Positions 23,516 through 33,702 of a stretch of DNA of 64,000 nt are shown in pieces. Made by a program: the position numbers and the translations under genes. Below the pieces are notes generated by a model, which was given only the letters and a program-made list of their open reading frames with translations, was not told where the DNA came from and made no database searches. The DNA comes from Megamerina dolium (lineage: Eukaryota; Arthropoda; Insecta; Diptera; Megamerinidae). The stretch lies in NCBI GenBank assembly GCA_963854835.1, contig OY978525.1, forward strand, positions 95,508,136 through 95,572,135, read 5' to 3'. Each line of letters starts with the position of its first letter. The stretch's first letter is position 1.

Positions 23516-23680
23516 TCAATATCCGAGAAAATTAAAACCGCATAGTAACTTATCAGGACGACGTATCCTTAAAATACCATGTTGAAAAACGGACATATCA
23601 TCGGCCATATTCATATCGAGTGTCATTAATTTTTCAGCGGCCAAAGGATGCCAAGCGCCAAATGTGCATGCGGAATTCAT
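23516..23680 (-). CDS. SiaT: Sialyltransferase exon 6: motif VS and C-terminus
   Basis: This terminal exon is 2.3 kb from exon 5. The acceptor CTTTTTAG precedes [20 protein letters not shown], which holds the catalytic His480 and Glu485 of motif VS. It ends in GFNFLGY and TGA at 23518-23516. It was found by looking for the missing motif VS past the TE-filled intron. It is too short to stand out as an ORF. Confidence 0.93.
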   Translation of the reverse strand: MNSACTFGAWHPLAAEKLMTLDMNMADDMSVFQHGILRIRRPDKLLCGFNFLGY

Positions 23681-26600
23681 CTAAAAAGGAAATATACAAT
23701 GTTCATATATTTATGCATAACAGTGTGTGTGGGTGTGTGTGTATGATAGAGAGAAATAGTGGGAAAGCGAGAGGGGAGAAAGAGAGAAAGAGAAAGGAGA
23801 GAGAAAAAGTCAGAGGGAAGAAAACATTTGAGAAAATATTTTTGAAGTCATATTTAATTAATAAATTTCGTAAATGTAATTTGATGGTAAATTATTGCAT
23901 TAGATTACTGGAAAACAAAATGAATAGGGTGCGCCAAATTCTTCTTCTCAAACATTAGAGTTTGGATTGATAGATGTATGAAGGTAGACACTCATCAACA
24001 CTCAGATCTGGAGTAGAGAAGCAATCTATGGAAGATTCTAAGTATAGATTCCATTTTTGAACCCAAATGTTATAGAGGGGCTGTCTTGAAATAGCGCCTT
24101 AATTTTAATAATTTGACAAAAAATTAGTTCATTATTATTAATCTCTTATGGAATTAATAATGTAATTAATAACCAATGAAGGACACGAGGGTAATGAAAT
24201 AGCTAATAAACTAGCCAAAATGGACTCTGAAAAGCCCCTGATCGGCCCTGAACCCTTCTGTGGCTTGGCTAGATATCACGCCAAGGAGGTTATTAGGAAA
24301 TCGGAGGAAAAGAAATTTGCAGAACACTGGCTCAATAGTGCAAGGCAACATCTCGCAAAACAACTCCTAATCCCAAATAAAGGGTTATATAAAAAGGTAC
24401 TCACGTTTGGTAGAGATGACCTGCGTATTCTTTGTGGTTATTTTACAGGCCACTGCAGCCTCAGATATCACTTAAAGAAGTTAGGTCTATCTGACACTGA
24501 TGTCTGCAGATTCTGCAACTTAGGCATCGATAGCACATTCTTTCTGAATGTCAAACTCTTAGTAGACAAAGACTAAACCACTTTGGTAATAGTACAGTGC
24601 CTCCACATAAATTGTGGAATAACGAACCCAACAAAGTGCTGAAATTCATTGCAAGCCTGGAAATTTAGGGTTACCTAAAGACTGCACAATGTATCAAATC
24701 TGGTCGTAGTGCATAAGGGTCTGTTAATAATACAACTATAGATTAATCAAAATTCTGATTAATCAGTTATTCGATTAATCCAAACAGAACACTGGCTCAA
24801 TAGTGCAAGGCAATATCTCGCAAAACAACTCCTAATCCCAAATAAAGGCATATATAAAAAGGTACTCACGTTTGGTAGAGATGACCTGCGTATTCTTTGT
24901 GGTTATTTCACAGGCCACTGCATCCTCAGATACCACTTACAGAAGTTAGGTCTATCTGACACTGATGTCTGAAGATTCTGCAACTTAGGCATCGATAGCA
25001 CATTCTTTCTGAATGTCAAACTCTTAGTAGACAAAGACTAAACCACTTTGGTAATAGTACAGAGCCTCCACATAAATTGTGGAATAACGAACCCAACAAA
25101 GTGCTGAAATTCATTGCAAGCCAGGAAATTTAGGGTTACCTAAAGACTGCACAATGGATCAAATCCGGTCGTAGTGCATAAGGGTCTGTTAATAATACAA
25201 CTATAGATTAATCAAAATTCTGATTAATCAGTTATTCGATTAATCAAAACTTTAATAAATGAACATATAAATTTTCTTGCTATATTTAAAAATTTTTCAA
25301 TATGTGCTTAACAGTTATACAATAAACATGTATATAATGAGTCCTTGAAGCAATTTAACTTTCATTTGCATTCTATTTAGGCGATGCTCCTTTTTAGTTG
25401 TATCTATTGGACAATGTTATAACTCAACTAAGAGATGAAGGGCACTTGGGAGTTGAACTTATGAAATTGGACTACAAATTTTCCAATATATGGTTAAAAA
25501 TATGTTACTTCAATTTCGAAAGCTCATAATTCACTTTTATGCAACAACTTCAACCGTGTTTTATTTTGCCCAGAATTTTTCGTACGTTTGGTTAACCCTA
25601 ATCTAAAGATACGTACAATTAATTGTATATGTCTGTAGAAATGGGAATTGAAATATATATGCTGGGGCTGGTACTTTCTGAATTGAATTGAATTGAAATT
25701 GCAATTGAAATTCTCAAATACAGGTCAAGTATATGCTTTGATGTAGGTATTTTATATTTTATGGCCAAATGAGAGTAGGACAGACATTGGTGAGCTGTTT
25801 GAGTAGTATATGGTATGGAGGGAGGATGGTGGTAATTTTCATTAGGCTTTCCTATGTCTTAGCGTCTGTTTGAATATTCTCATTTAATGGTCGACCGCTA
25901 TTGCTGCTGAGCTTGGTCTACATTTAGATATTATATATTTACGTACCACATACACCAAAGTGTTTTTGTTTACTTACCTCTTTGCTATAGTAATGGCAAC
26001 GTCCATTTAAACGTGTTGATGGTATATACTCGATGAAATCAACATAAGGACAATGTGGTAAGAGCAAAGCAAGACCTGCGTAAATGTTTGGGGGGAAAAC
26101 CACATAACGCACAGCGGCCAGTGAAAATGTGAAGAGCAAACAAAATAAATTTGCGAAAATTAATTAGATTCTTGGTAGTTTTATGTATGTGTGCGTATTG
26201 TTTGAACATTCTCTTAGTATTTGTTTTTTGTTTTTTCAAATGCAATTAACATGTTAAATTAACATTTAAAAAATTGTTTAGAAATCTGCTTGCTTTAAGT
26301 GTTATGACTATATTTGTGCTCATACCATAGGACGTTGAATTATTTACTGAGTAATTGTGTGTATGTGTGTGTGTGTGTGAGCAAGTGAGAGAAAAAACAT
26401 ATTTTAAAAACTTGCACTCTAATTAACAAACTTCTCTGACCCCAACCACAAAATAAAACTATCGTACAAGTATATACCTATCCTAACGAAATGCATATAA
26501 TGGTAGGTTTAATATTTGTACATACTCTATATAGAAAAAGAGGGTTATTAGAAAAAAAAAGCAAAAACAACATATTTACCAATAAATCCAGAACTTGGTG

Positions 26601-29600
26601 GATTTTTACGTATCGGGTGATGTGAACCGGCAAACATTTGTAAACTTTGCCACAGACGCCAAATTGAATGTGGATCGATGAGAAATGCACGTGATTTTGG
26701 ATAACGTCGTCGATATATCTCATAGTTGGTGAATACATCATAATCGGCAGTAGTTAACCAATCCAATAGTGAACCATTATATTTGCCAGAATCCCATGCG
26801 GCAATGGTAACATTTTGAAAAATAGGTGCATGCGTAAAATCGAATTGAGGCTTTGTAACCACCTGTAAACAATCAATAGAAAACATATCAATATAGTAGA
26901 AACAAAAGTAAACAATATAAGTATTATACGGAACTTACTTGTGAATTCACAACACGTATTGTTGTTTTACTGCCCACATCCACTTCGAATCCTCGTGTTG
27001 GCGCATTATTGAAACGCATCACAATGTCGTGAGTATCTGTGGCATATGTGAATGATATTAGAAATTAGAGTAAGCTATACATATATACATAATTTATAGA
27101 AAAAAAAAGTAAGAAATTATATATGAAAATAAATGGATAAATTTTATTTATTCCGGCATTTAGATATTAACTGATGATTTATTACGTTCTATGCCTAGTG
27201 TTGTACTCAGCTCTACACCATGTTGACCGCAAGTTGGACTATTAGATATTGTTGATTGGAATATCAATTAAAAATATCTCTAAAAACAATTAGCATTCTA
27301 TTAGTTTGGAAATATATACATTGAGTGATGGAAAGTATACTATAAAAACATCTTCTAATATTGATTTATGAAATAAATAAATTTCAATATTTTCAAGAGC
27401 TTAGTTCTACAACTCATTTGATTGTATTTCAGAATTTTATTGGAATTTTCAGAAATAGTTTATTCGGAAAGTTATTGCTATGTGAACGTAATATATTACG
27501 AAGGGGATAAAATTGAGTGAGCCATTTCTGCGTTCATCTAACGCGAATTAAAATGTTTTTGCCATGGCGATATATTTTATCTTTTATAATACATTATTTC
27601 TATAAATTTTGTGTATACATTCAAAATCTTCTACTCGTTGGTTTCAAATTTCCCATTTCGAAATCTCTCCAAAGCAAGTTTGATCAGCTTTAACATTTTC
27701 ACATTGAACGAGTAAGCTTCCAATAGAGGTTTACGACAAAAAGATTCACATCGTTGCATTATTTTTAAGCGATTTCATATAAACTAGTCGAATTGTGCTA
27801 CTAACTGAATGTTCAAGTAGATCATAAGCACTGCGTAGGTATAGAATAGTACACGAAATTTTGATACGCGAGTCCCTCCTACTTTACGAGGTTCCAATAC
27901 AAATGCGTGGGCCATAAAATGTTATAGCTATAGGTGGAGGAAAATAGTGTGTCATCGAGGTCAAAGTAAAAAGTGGAGAAAAGTAATAAATAACCCCACA
28001 GTTGTCCAGGAATCTTTCCCAGAGGGGTAAAATTTTCTTGATACTTTAAAAAACCATGGAAAATGATTTCAAAAACTATAGCTGCACAGTAGACTCCCCT
28101 AGTGGAGTGCAACGTTTGATGGACTCTATTAATTATTCTACTGAAAATATGTTCCGAACCTTCCGAATATATCACAATACTCCTTATGGAAGCTCCTTCA
28201 CAAAATTTACGTTTTTTTTTCATTCCTATCATGCTCTGGGCTCCATAAGATATAAAATATAATATCGATTCCAATTAATTTCTTATGTTTAACATTTTCT
28301 TCGTGGGTGCCGTAGCTAAGTGGTTAGTGCGTTGGCCTGCTGATCTGTAGGTCGTGGGTTCAATACCCTGCTGAAGCATAACAAAATTTAATACCAAAAA
28401 GAATTGGCAGTTTTCCGGCAGTAACAATTTGCCAAAAATGCTTCTTAAAAAAAGAGCTCTGTGACAAAACTAAGTTAAAGTGATGTCACAAGGATTCTGC
28501 CGTTCGAAACCGGCTAATATAAGTAGGTCCCTTCTAATACTGTCCAAATTTAACACGAAAAACAGTATTGGAAGAGAAGCTTGGTGGTATCACAATGGGC
28601 CTTTCTGACCTAAGTGTGTCCTCTCAGAGAGAGGGCAGCCACAATAACATAACATAACATAACATTTCCTTCGAGCAAACTTTCCTCCTCGAAAATAGTT
28701 GCACAAAATTAATTCAAATCAAGAAATATCCCCGAACATTACACATTCACTTCATAGAGCGGTTCCCGGTACTCGGTTTCATTTCCAAAAGAGATATTTT
28801 TATAAAGTTGACCCCACATCTTTCAACCCAAATAGTGCGTTTATTGAAAAGAATTTTTGGCCGAAATAAGGCACCCACCATGTCTAATGTACGCGAGTTT
28901 GTGCAAAAAGTTCATGAGACTCGCAGGCTAGTGGACAACACTCACGGTTCCCGTAGTCGTACGGTGCGCACTGGAGAGAATGTGGCTGCGGTACCCGAGA
29001 TTGTGCTACTCAATCCTGGAATATCGACTCGACATCGTTCTCAACCACTCAAATTTTCAAGCATTTCTATGGCCGGAAATTGAAGGCATGGACTTTGACG
29101 ATCTTTGGTTTCGGCAGAACTCTAGGAGTATTTTGTACATATAATGAGTAGGACATATAACTTTTATATGTTCCCCACATTCGCTTTTCACTTTTGCTTT
29201 CGCTTAAGTTTTAGAAGATGTGGCACAACAAAATATTGGACAGAAACCAAAACTTTTGCTAACCTTCTATATGTATTATTCTTGTAACCGTGTTACAAGT
29301 TTAAAAATATACGAATTAGGATTACATCTGCGGCATTCACTTTTATCAACTTACCAATGAATCTACCCAGTTTCGAACCGGCCATCGATCCAGCACTTGA
29401 TACAATTGCACACGTCTTCACATTCTTGACATTTCCAAAAAGTTTATGCTTAGGTAGAAAACGTCCAAATTCCAATTTATCGAACGGTGGATCTCTTCTA
29501 CGTAATACATGGACACCAGCTTCCATCACCAAACATGCCGATGGATAATATTGTTCTTCAAAACTTTCACCCAATACTGATTTAAAATCGACATTATAAT

Positions 29601-30404
29601 AATTCGACTCGTTAATATGTTCATTCAATGATTTCTCAAATGTATGTATAATGCGTTGTCGATAGGCGGCAGTTTTATTGCGACATATATTCGAATATTT
29701 ATCGTGACAGTGATATAATTTCGGATTCATGGTTAATTTCATAATTTTCGATAATTTCAAACGTGGATGTGGTGATAGTTTTGATGAATTGATCGCCGGT
29801 TTCTCACGACTCTCAACAACAAATTTCTCATTTGGATTCCAACGTACATGAAAAACGCTGCGACGTTGGCGAGGAGCTACAATGAATAATAACAATAAAT
29901 TATTGTACATATCAGAATAGTTCAACACAACAACCACTTGTTAATTGCATGTTAATTGTATGTACTGATTGCGACCGCATCGTAAAAACAATACAAACCA
30001 TTATCTTGCTGTGTTCTCATTTGTTTTTTCACCAATGCTGGTTTGTGTCTTTGCTGAGCTTTCGCCATTATTGCGCCTGTCTCATTGTTATATGGTATTG
30101 TTGTTGTTGTTGTTGCTGTGGGTGCTGGAGGGTAAGGTGCTGGTGTTTGTATAAAATTCACCATAGACTGCTCTGTTGAATACCAATTCCCCTGTTGTTG
30201 ATTTTGTTGTGGTTGATAGTGAAGCACGTTTTCGTTAATATCATTATTATTGTGATTATTATTGTGTTTGATCTTAATGAGTTTGGCGCCATTGATTTGA
30301 ATTTGAATTAAGAGCATGTACGTTATGACGATTGTTGTTGCTGCTGTTGCGGTTACAAGCGATGATGGGTGATAAGTGGTATATTTACAATTGTTGCGTT
30401 GCAT
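23516..30404 (-). CDS. SiaT: Beta-galactoside alpha-2,6-sialyltransferase (six exons)
   Basis: This gene encodes an enzyme that transfers sialic acid from CMP-sialic acid to terminal galactose or GalNAc of N-glycans in the Golgi. Joining 30404-29999, 29876-29355, 27036-26939, 26862-26580, 26075-25978 and 23680-23516 gives 523 residues. Every junction is GT..AG and every phase closes. Residues 15-36 are the single membrane anchor of a type II protein, followed by a low-complexity stem. Sialyl motif L begins [13 protein letters not shown] at 291; motif S is [17 protein letters not shown] (429-445); motif III is HYYS (464-467); motif VS is HPLAAE (480-485). The VS His and Glu and the motif L and S cysteines are present. 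Insects usually have one such gene, the ST6Gal-type DSiaT. The two large introns carry TE debris. Confidence 0.95.
24178..25248 (+). repeat. RNase-H-type LINE 3' fragment, tandemly duplicated
   Basis: It lies in intron 5 of the sialyltransferase gene, on the other strand. Unit 1 begins at [13 protein letters not shown], the end of an RNase H domain, then [15 protein letters not shown] and a Cys/His motif [22 protein letters not shown], as in LINEs of the I/LOA/R1 group. A frameshift at about 24530 (STFF for the usual H-x-L) breaks the end. From 24785 the sequence starting at about 24318 repeats almost exactly for ~465 bp with a premature stop. Both units end in a gattaatc-rich tail. A 5'-truncated insertion was later duplicated in tandem. 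Confidence 0.8.
25978..26075 (-). CDS. SiaT: Sialyltransferase exon 5: motif S end and motif III
   Basis: Residues 437-469, between TTACGCAG and [39 protein letters not shown]. Contains the motif S cysteine (disulfide partner of the motif L cysteine) and motif III (HYYS), which contributes to acceptor binding and catalysis. Confidence 0.95.
26580..26862 (-). CDS. SiaT: Sialyltransferase exon 4: core and start of motif S
   Basis: It opens after GTTTACAG with VVTKPQFDF, includes [17 protein letters not shown] and [13 protein letters not shown], and ends in NPPSSGFI plus the first base of the Gly codon (ATTG|GTAAAT). This is the hinge between the L-motif nucleotide-binding half and motif S. Confidence 0.95.
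26939..27036 (-). CDS. SiaT: Sialyltransferase exon 3: rest of motif L
   Basis: A 98-bp exon between GCCACAG and GTAAGT giving [20 protein letters not shown] and [12 protein letters not shown], the CMP-sialic-acid-binding second half of motif L. Starts in phase 1 and ends in phase 0. Intron 3 after it is only 76 bp. Confidence 0.95.
28304..28660 (+). repeat. tRNA-derived SINE, full-length (copy 2)
   Basis: It is about 357 bp. The tRNA-like head starts tgggtgccgtagctaagtgg with an A box (TAGCTAAGTGG) and a B box (GGTTCAATACC, 28357-28367). The body has tttccggcagtaacaatt, gatgtcacaaggattctgcc and cagtattggaagagaagctt, and the tail is (AACAT)n. It is flanked by 13-bp near-perfect duplications, aacattttcttcg at 28291-28303 and aacatttccttcg at 28661-28673. 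This shows retroposition with intact boundaries. Located in intron 2 of the sialyltransferase gene. Confidence 0.9.
28785..29135 (+). pseudogene. IS630/Tc1-mariner-type transposase relic, N-terminal
   Basis: The frame reads [20 protein letters not shown], then [20 protein letters not shown], matching the DUF4817 helix-turn-helix region of certain fly transposases. It stops at about 29080 and, in another frame, gives [13 protein letters not shown], the segment around the second catalytic Asp of the same proteins. About 150 codons between the two are missing, so this is an internal-deletion joint. It sits in intron 2 of the sialyltransferase gene on the opposite strand. Confidence 0.72.
29355..29876 (-). 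CDS. SiaT: Sialyltransferase exon 2: stem and start of motif L
   Basis: The acceptor ATTGTAG|CTCC opens residues 136-309. The exon contains [20 protein letters not shown], the NKT and NES sequons, and the [19 protein letters not shown] lead-in. It ends with sialyl motif L's conserved Cys and SSAGS and a GTAAGTTG donor in phase 1. Confidence 0.95.
29999..30404 (-). CDS. SiaT: Sialyltransferase exon 1: membrane anchor and stem
   Basis: It begins at the ATG at 30404 with [15 protein letters not shown], followed by the hydrophobic stretch [19 protein letters not shown] and an Asn/Gln/Thr-rich stem with NET as a possible glycosylation site. It ends GATAATG|GTTTGT in phase 1 and joins exon 2 as Asn-Ala-Pro-Arg. 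The donor is less standard than the others (GTTTGT), so the exact junction is the least certain in the gene. Another upstream start is possible but none is visible. Confidence 0.8.
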
Positions 30405-31450
30405 TTCTTATTCTTCTTATTCTATATGTGCACGTGGAATTATGATTTATTATATTTATATTAATGTGTCTCTCTTGTACTAATTAACCAATTCTTTTTG
30501 GTTGCCTCGTAGTTTATTCTGTAGTTTGCGTGTTTATTTTTGTTTCCACTATAATGAATATAAGGGTAACCGACCGGCTGTAGATTTGTTTGAGCTGAGA
30601 TCTTCTCATCGGTACTCATGCATAAAATAAATAAATAAACCAATCTCATATTTTAATATCTAAGATGACAAAGGCCACAAAACACGAAGATGGTTAGGCG
30701 TTATTACCATATCTTTACCTAACTAGGGTGTTTGCCTTCAGTAAGATGCCACTGACTCTTTCAGCGATTATACTAAGCGAATTGTTCCTTTTGAATTTGA
30801 ATCACCTGCTGTGGCAAAGAAGAAGAAGAATAAGAGTTCATTTTATATTCCATATACTATGGCGTAGGATTCTGCCACAATTGCGAAACTACGTGGATCG
30901 GGTGGTACAGAAATGCCTCTTTAAGAATTATTATGAACCCTGACGTACTAACACGATTGTTAAGATAGCGCCGAATTATTGTAATGTTTCAGTTTCTTTT
31001 TAAAGAAATGGATTCGAAAGTACAAACGGTATGATAGGCGGTAATATTTATAGAGGCAGTAACAGGTATACCTCTGGAAGGCAGAACAAATTAATTTGCT
31101 CATTATTCAAAGAATACGCAGTACCTTTGTTGATATGATTTTTAGAAGCGTTTTCAAGAAATTAACTTTACTAAATACCATAGGAAGCAGCCATAAAGAA
31201 TAGCAGTATGACTTTTGACTTTGAAGAATTTAGACTCTGATTGGAGTAATATTATATTACAGCCATTGATGAATCCCTTTTTGGTGTTTTGATTTCGAAA
31301 AAAAAATTCCAGACGAAAAGCGAAAAAAAAAGATTTGATATAACAATTGAACAATTGATGCATACGAGAACTTTTTTCTGACACTTATCACATATTTTGC
31401 CAAATTTTGAAAATTCAAAATACTCTTGAAATAAGATTATACAATTTGAG
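30405..31450. other. 5' flank of the sialyltransferase gene
   Basis: Non-coding on both strands as far as I can see. Any promoter and 5' UTR of the sialyltransferase should lie here, but no clear TATA, initiator or splice-linked upstream exon is evident. Confidence 0.35.
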
Positions 31451-31940
31451 AATATTTCGACCATTAGTCATGAAGGAAAAGTAATTTCAGTTACGCCAAC
31501 GACGACATATACATACATATTTGATTTTAGAGTTGATTTTACCCGTTGTTTAAACTATTTCACACAGAGCTTTGAATCATTAATATCAAAATTTATTTTG
31601 TTCAACTGTGAGCAAACACGACACCCATTTGGCAAACTGTTTCTGTAGGCGAAATTTTGTTGTAATATATTGTACGCACAAATATTACCTTTACAATGTC
31701 AGCTATCTCCTTTAAATAATAATAATAAAGCTTATGGTTGTCCAGAAAAATTTTTAACATTTTTTGTATGTCTTCTGGTCTAGTTACCTTTTGTGAACAT
31801 CCTGAAAGTTCTATTGGTACATTCGACAATATTTTGGACGATGTTTATTTAATACACAAAATTAGGATTTTCCATCCTTTTCAAAATAACAAATGTTTAA
31901 TTAAAAACTCGGCAACGTAATGACTAATGGTCGAAATATT
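31451..31940 (-). pseudogene. Mariner relic between short inverted repeats
   Basis: Minus-strand frames give LSGCSQKVTRPEDIQKMLKI, YYLKEIADIVK and, after a shift, KQFAKWVSCLLTVEQNK. These are the helix-turn-helix and linker parts of a mariner transposase, in order, without the catalytic domain. The fragment is framed by inverted copies of aatatttcgaccattagtca (31451-31470 and 31921-31940), which may be the element's terminal repeats, making it a short deletion derivative of about 490 bp. Confidence 0.65.
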
Positions 31941-32086
31941 ATGAAATTCTGACACTTAGCTTTGTAAGAATGATACTAATACCAGCTATTCAAATTTTGT
32001 CAAAAAATGTGCTTTTGATCATATATTGACGTTTGAAGTGAATATTGGATTTCTTTGGTTCTATTATGTTCAGCAATATAATTTTC

Positions 32087-33694
32087 GGCATAAGTGCAGA
32101 ATACGGACTCAGAAGGGAAAAAAAAAATAAAACATTGCCTCGGATAGAGCTTCGTTTTGTAATTATAAAAAATGAAAAATTTGCCTCTGCAAATTCAGGC
32201 GTGGTTCAAGGTCAAAGTTCAAAATTGAGGTCGAGATTACTCGAGAGACAAGCAAGTTTTTTCTACAATATGGGTATCAAGACACAGGTAATTTTAATAC
32301 CTTTTTATAGGTATATAATATTTTATATGAATTTTTAACTTTTTAAATGTTATGAAGAAAATTATAAATTTTTTATAAAAATTTTGTAAAAACCGATTTT
32401 TTTTTTCGAAAAAGTCCCCCATTAACCTATCAAAAATTATATATTATTTCAAAGATCATAGGATTACCTTTCTAATGGTATATAAAACATATTTTTAAAG
32501 AATTTTTATATATTTTTAATATATTTTTTATGGTCATACTTTCGCTATAGCAAATATGTGCACAGAGGAATAGTGAGGCAGTTATAATAATAGCGGTAGA
32601 GATAGACAAAAGAATTAAGGAAAAATAGGATGAAATAGTATAATTAACTAATTCTTTTATTAATCTAATAAAGACCACATTGTTAGAGCCCTATGTTGTA
32701 GATTATCCTGATGGTGAATACAATATTGAAACAAATGAATAAAATTTCAATAGTAAAAATTACAAAGAGATTTGAATGCTAAAACGTTTGTCGCAAAGCT
32801 TGCGTGAGGCCTATAAGGGTTATTTTTTTAGCGCTCGGCCAAAGGCCGTCTAACAAAAAAGCTTTTGTCCTAAAATACTGTTGGTCGCGAAGCCGGCGTC
32901 GGGCCTATAAGGGTTATTTTTTTTTGAGCCCAGCCGAAGGCCGGCTATCAAAAAAGCTTTTGTCCTAAAATACTGTTGGTCGCGAAGCCGGCGTCGGGCC
33001 TATAAGGGTCATATTTTTAGCGCCCGGCCAAAGGCCGGCTATCAAAAAAGCTTTTATCCTAGAATACTGTTGGTCGCGAAGCCGGCGTCGGGCCTATAAG
33101 GGTTGTTTTCTTTGCGCCCGGCCGAAGGCCGACTATCAAAAAAGCTTTCGTCCTAAAATACTGTTGGTTGCGATACTGAATTTGAAGACATGCAGGTAAT
33201 TGTATCGAAAGCCGTCCATATTGGAAACACTTGATGAAGTATCAGCTTGAAAACAATTTTTGAAATGCATACAAATTCTGGAAAAATATGTTTTATACAC
33301 CGTTGTAAAGGTAATTGTATAAGCTTTAGTATGGTGCTAAATTTTCGATAGGTAAATAAAGCTTATTTTCGAAAAAAAAATTGGTTTTTGAAAAAAAAAA
33401 ATTCAAATTTATAGTTTTGATAATAACTTTTAAAATGTAAAAAATAGGTATTAAACTATATATATCAGTAGAAAGGTATTTAAAAAACCTTTCTTATGAT
33501 ACCCATATTATAGAAAAAAATTGCGTCTCTATCGAATAATCTCGACCTCAATTTTGAACTTTGACCTTGAGCCACGCCTTGTATGGGCATTTGCAGAGAC
33601 AAATTTTTTACTTTTTATATTCACAAAACGAAGCTCTATCCGAGGCAATTTTTTATTTTTTTTTCCTTCTGAGTCCGTATTCTGCACTTGTTCC
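32087..33694. mobile_element. Foldback-like DNA element with long inverted arms
   Basis: Two inverted arms of about 420 bp (32087-32505 and 33270-33694) start with GG-A-AAGTGCAGAATACGG and share the segments attgaggtcgagatt, cggatagagcttcgttttgt and tataaaacatatttt. They enclose a 94-bp tandem array (32786-33170). Flanking TAATTTTC at 32079-32086 and 33695-33702 is an exact 8-bp target-site duplication. Long arms plus an internal tandem array are the foldback plan. The 8-bp duplication suggests mobilisation by a hAT- or P-type transposase. There is no ORF, so the element is non-autonomous. Confidence 0.85.
32786..33170. repeat. GC-rich 94-bp tandem array, about four units
   Basis: The phrase cctataaggg recurs at 32810, 32904, 32999 and 33093, so the unit is 94-95 bp. 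Each unit carries gcccggccaaaggccggc, itself a near-palindrome, then aaaaaagcttttgtcct and tactgttggtcgcgaagccg. The GC content is far above the surroundings. The array is the core of the foldback-like element. Confidence 0.9.
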
Positions 33695-33702
33695 TAATTT
33701 TC

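Noticed and set aside
28304..28380. Functional tRNA gene
   Set aside because: Has A and B boxes but is followed by a shared SINE body and (AACAT)n tail, with target duplications. The same head recurs at three other sites.
29949..30179. Plus-strand Cys-rich ORF
   Set aside because: Antisense to sialyltransferase exon 1. The Cys runs come from the complement of Asn/Thr/Gln codons.
32786..33170. CRISPR-like array
   Set aside because: The 94-bp units are contiguous tandem repeats without distinct spacers, inside a eukaryotic inverted-repeat element.
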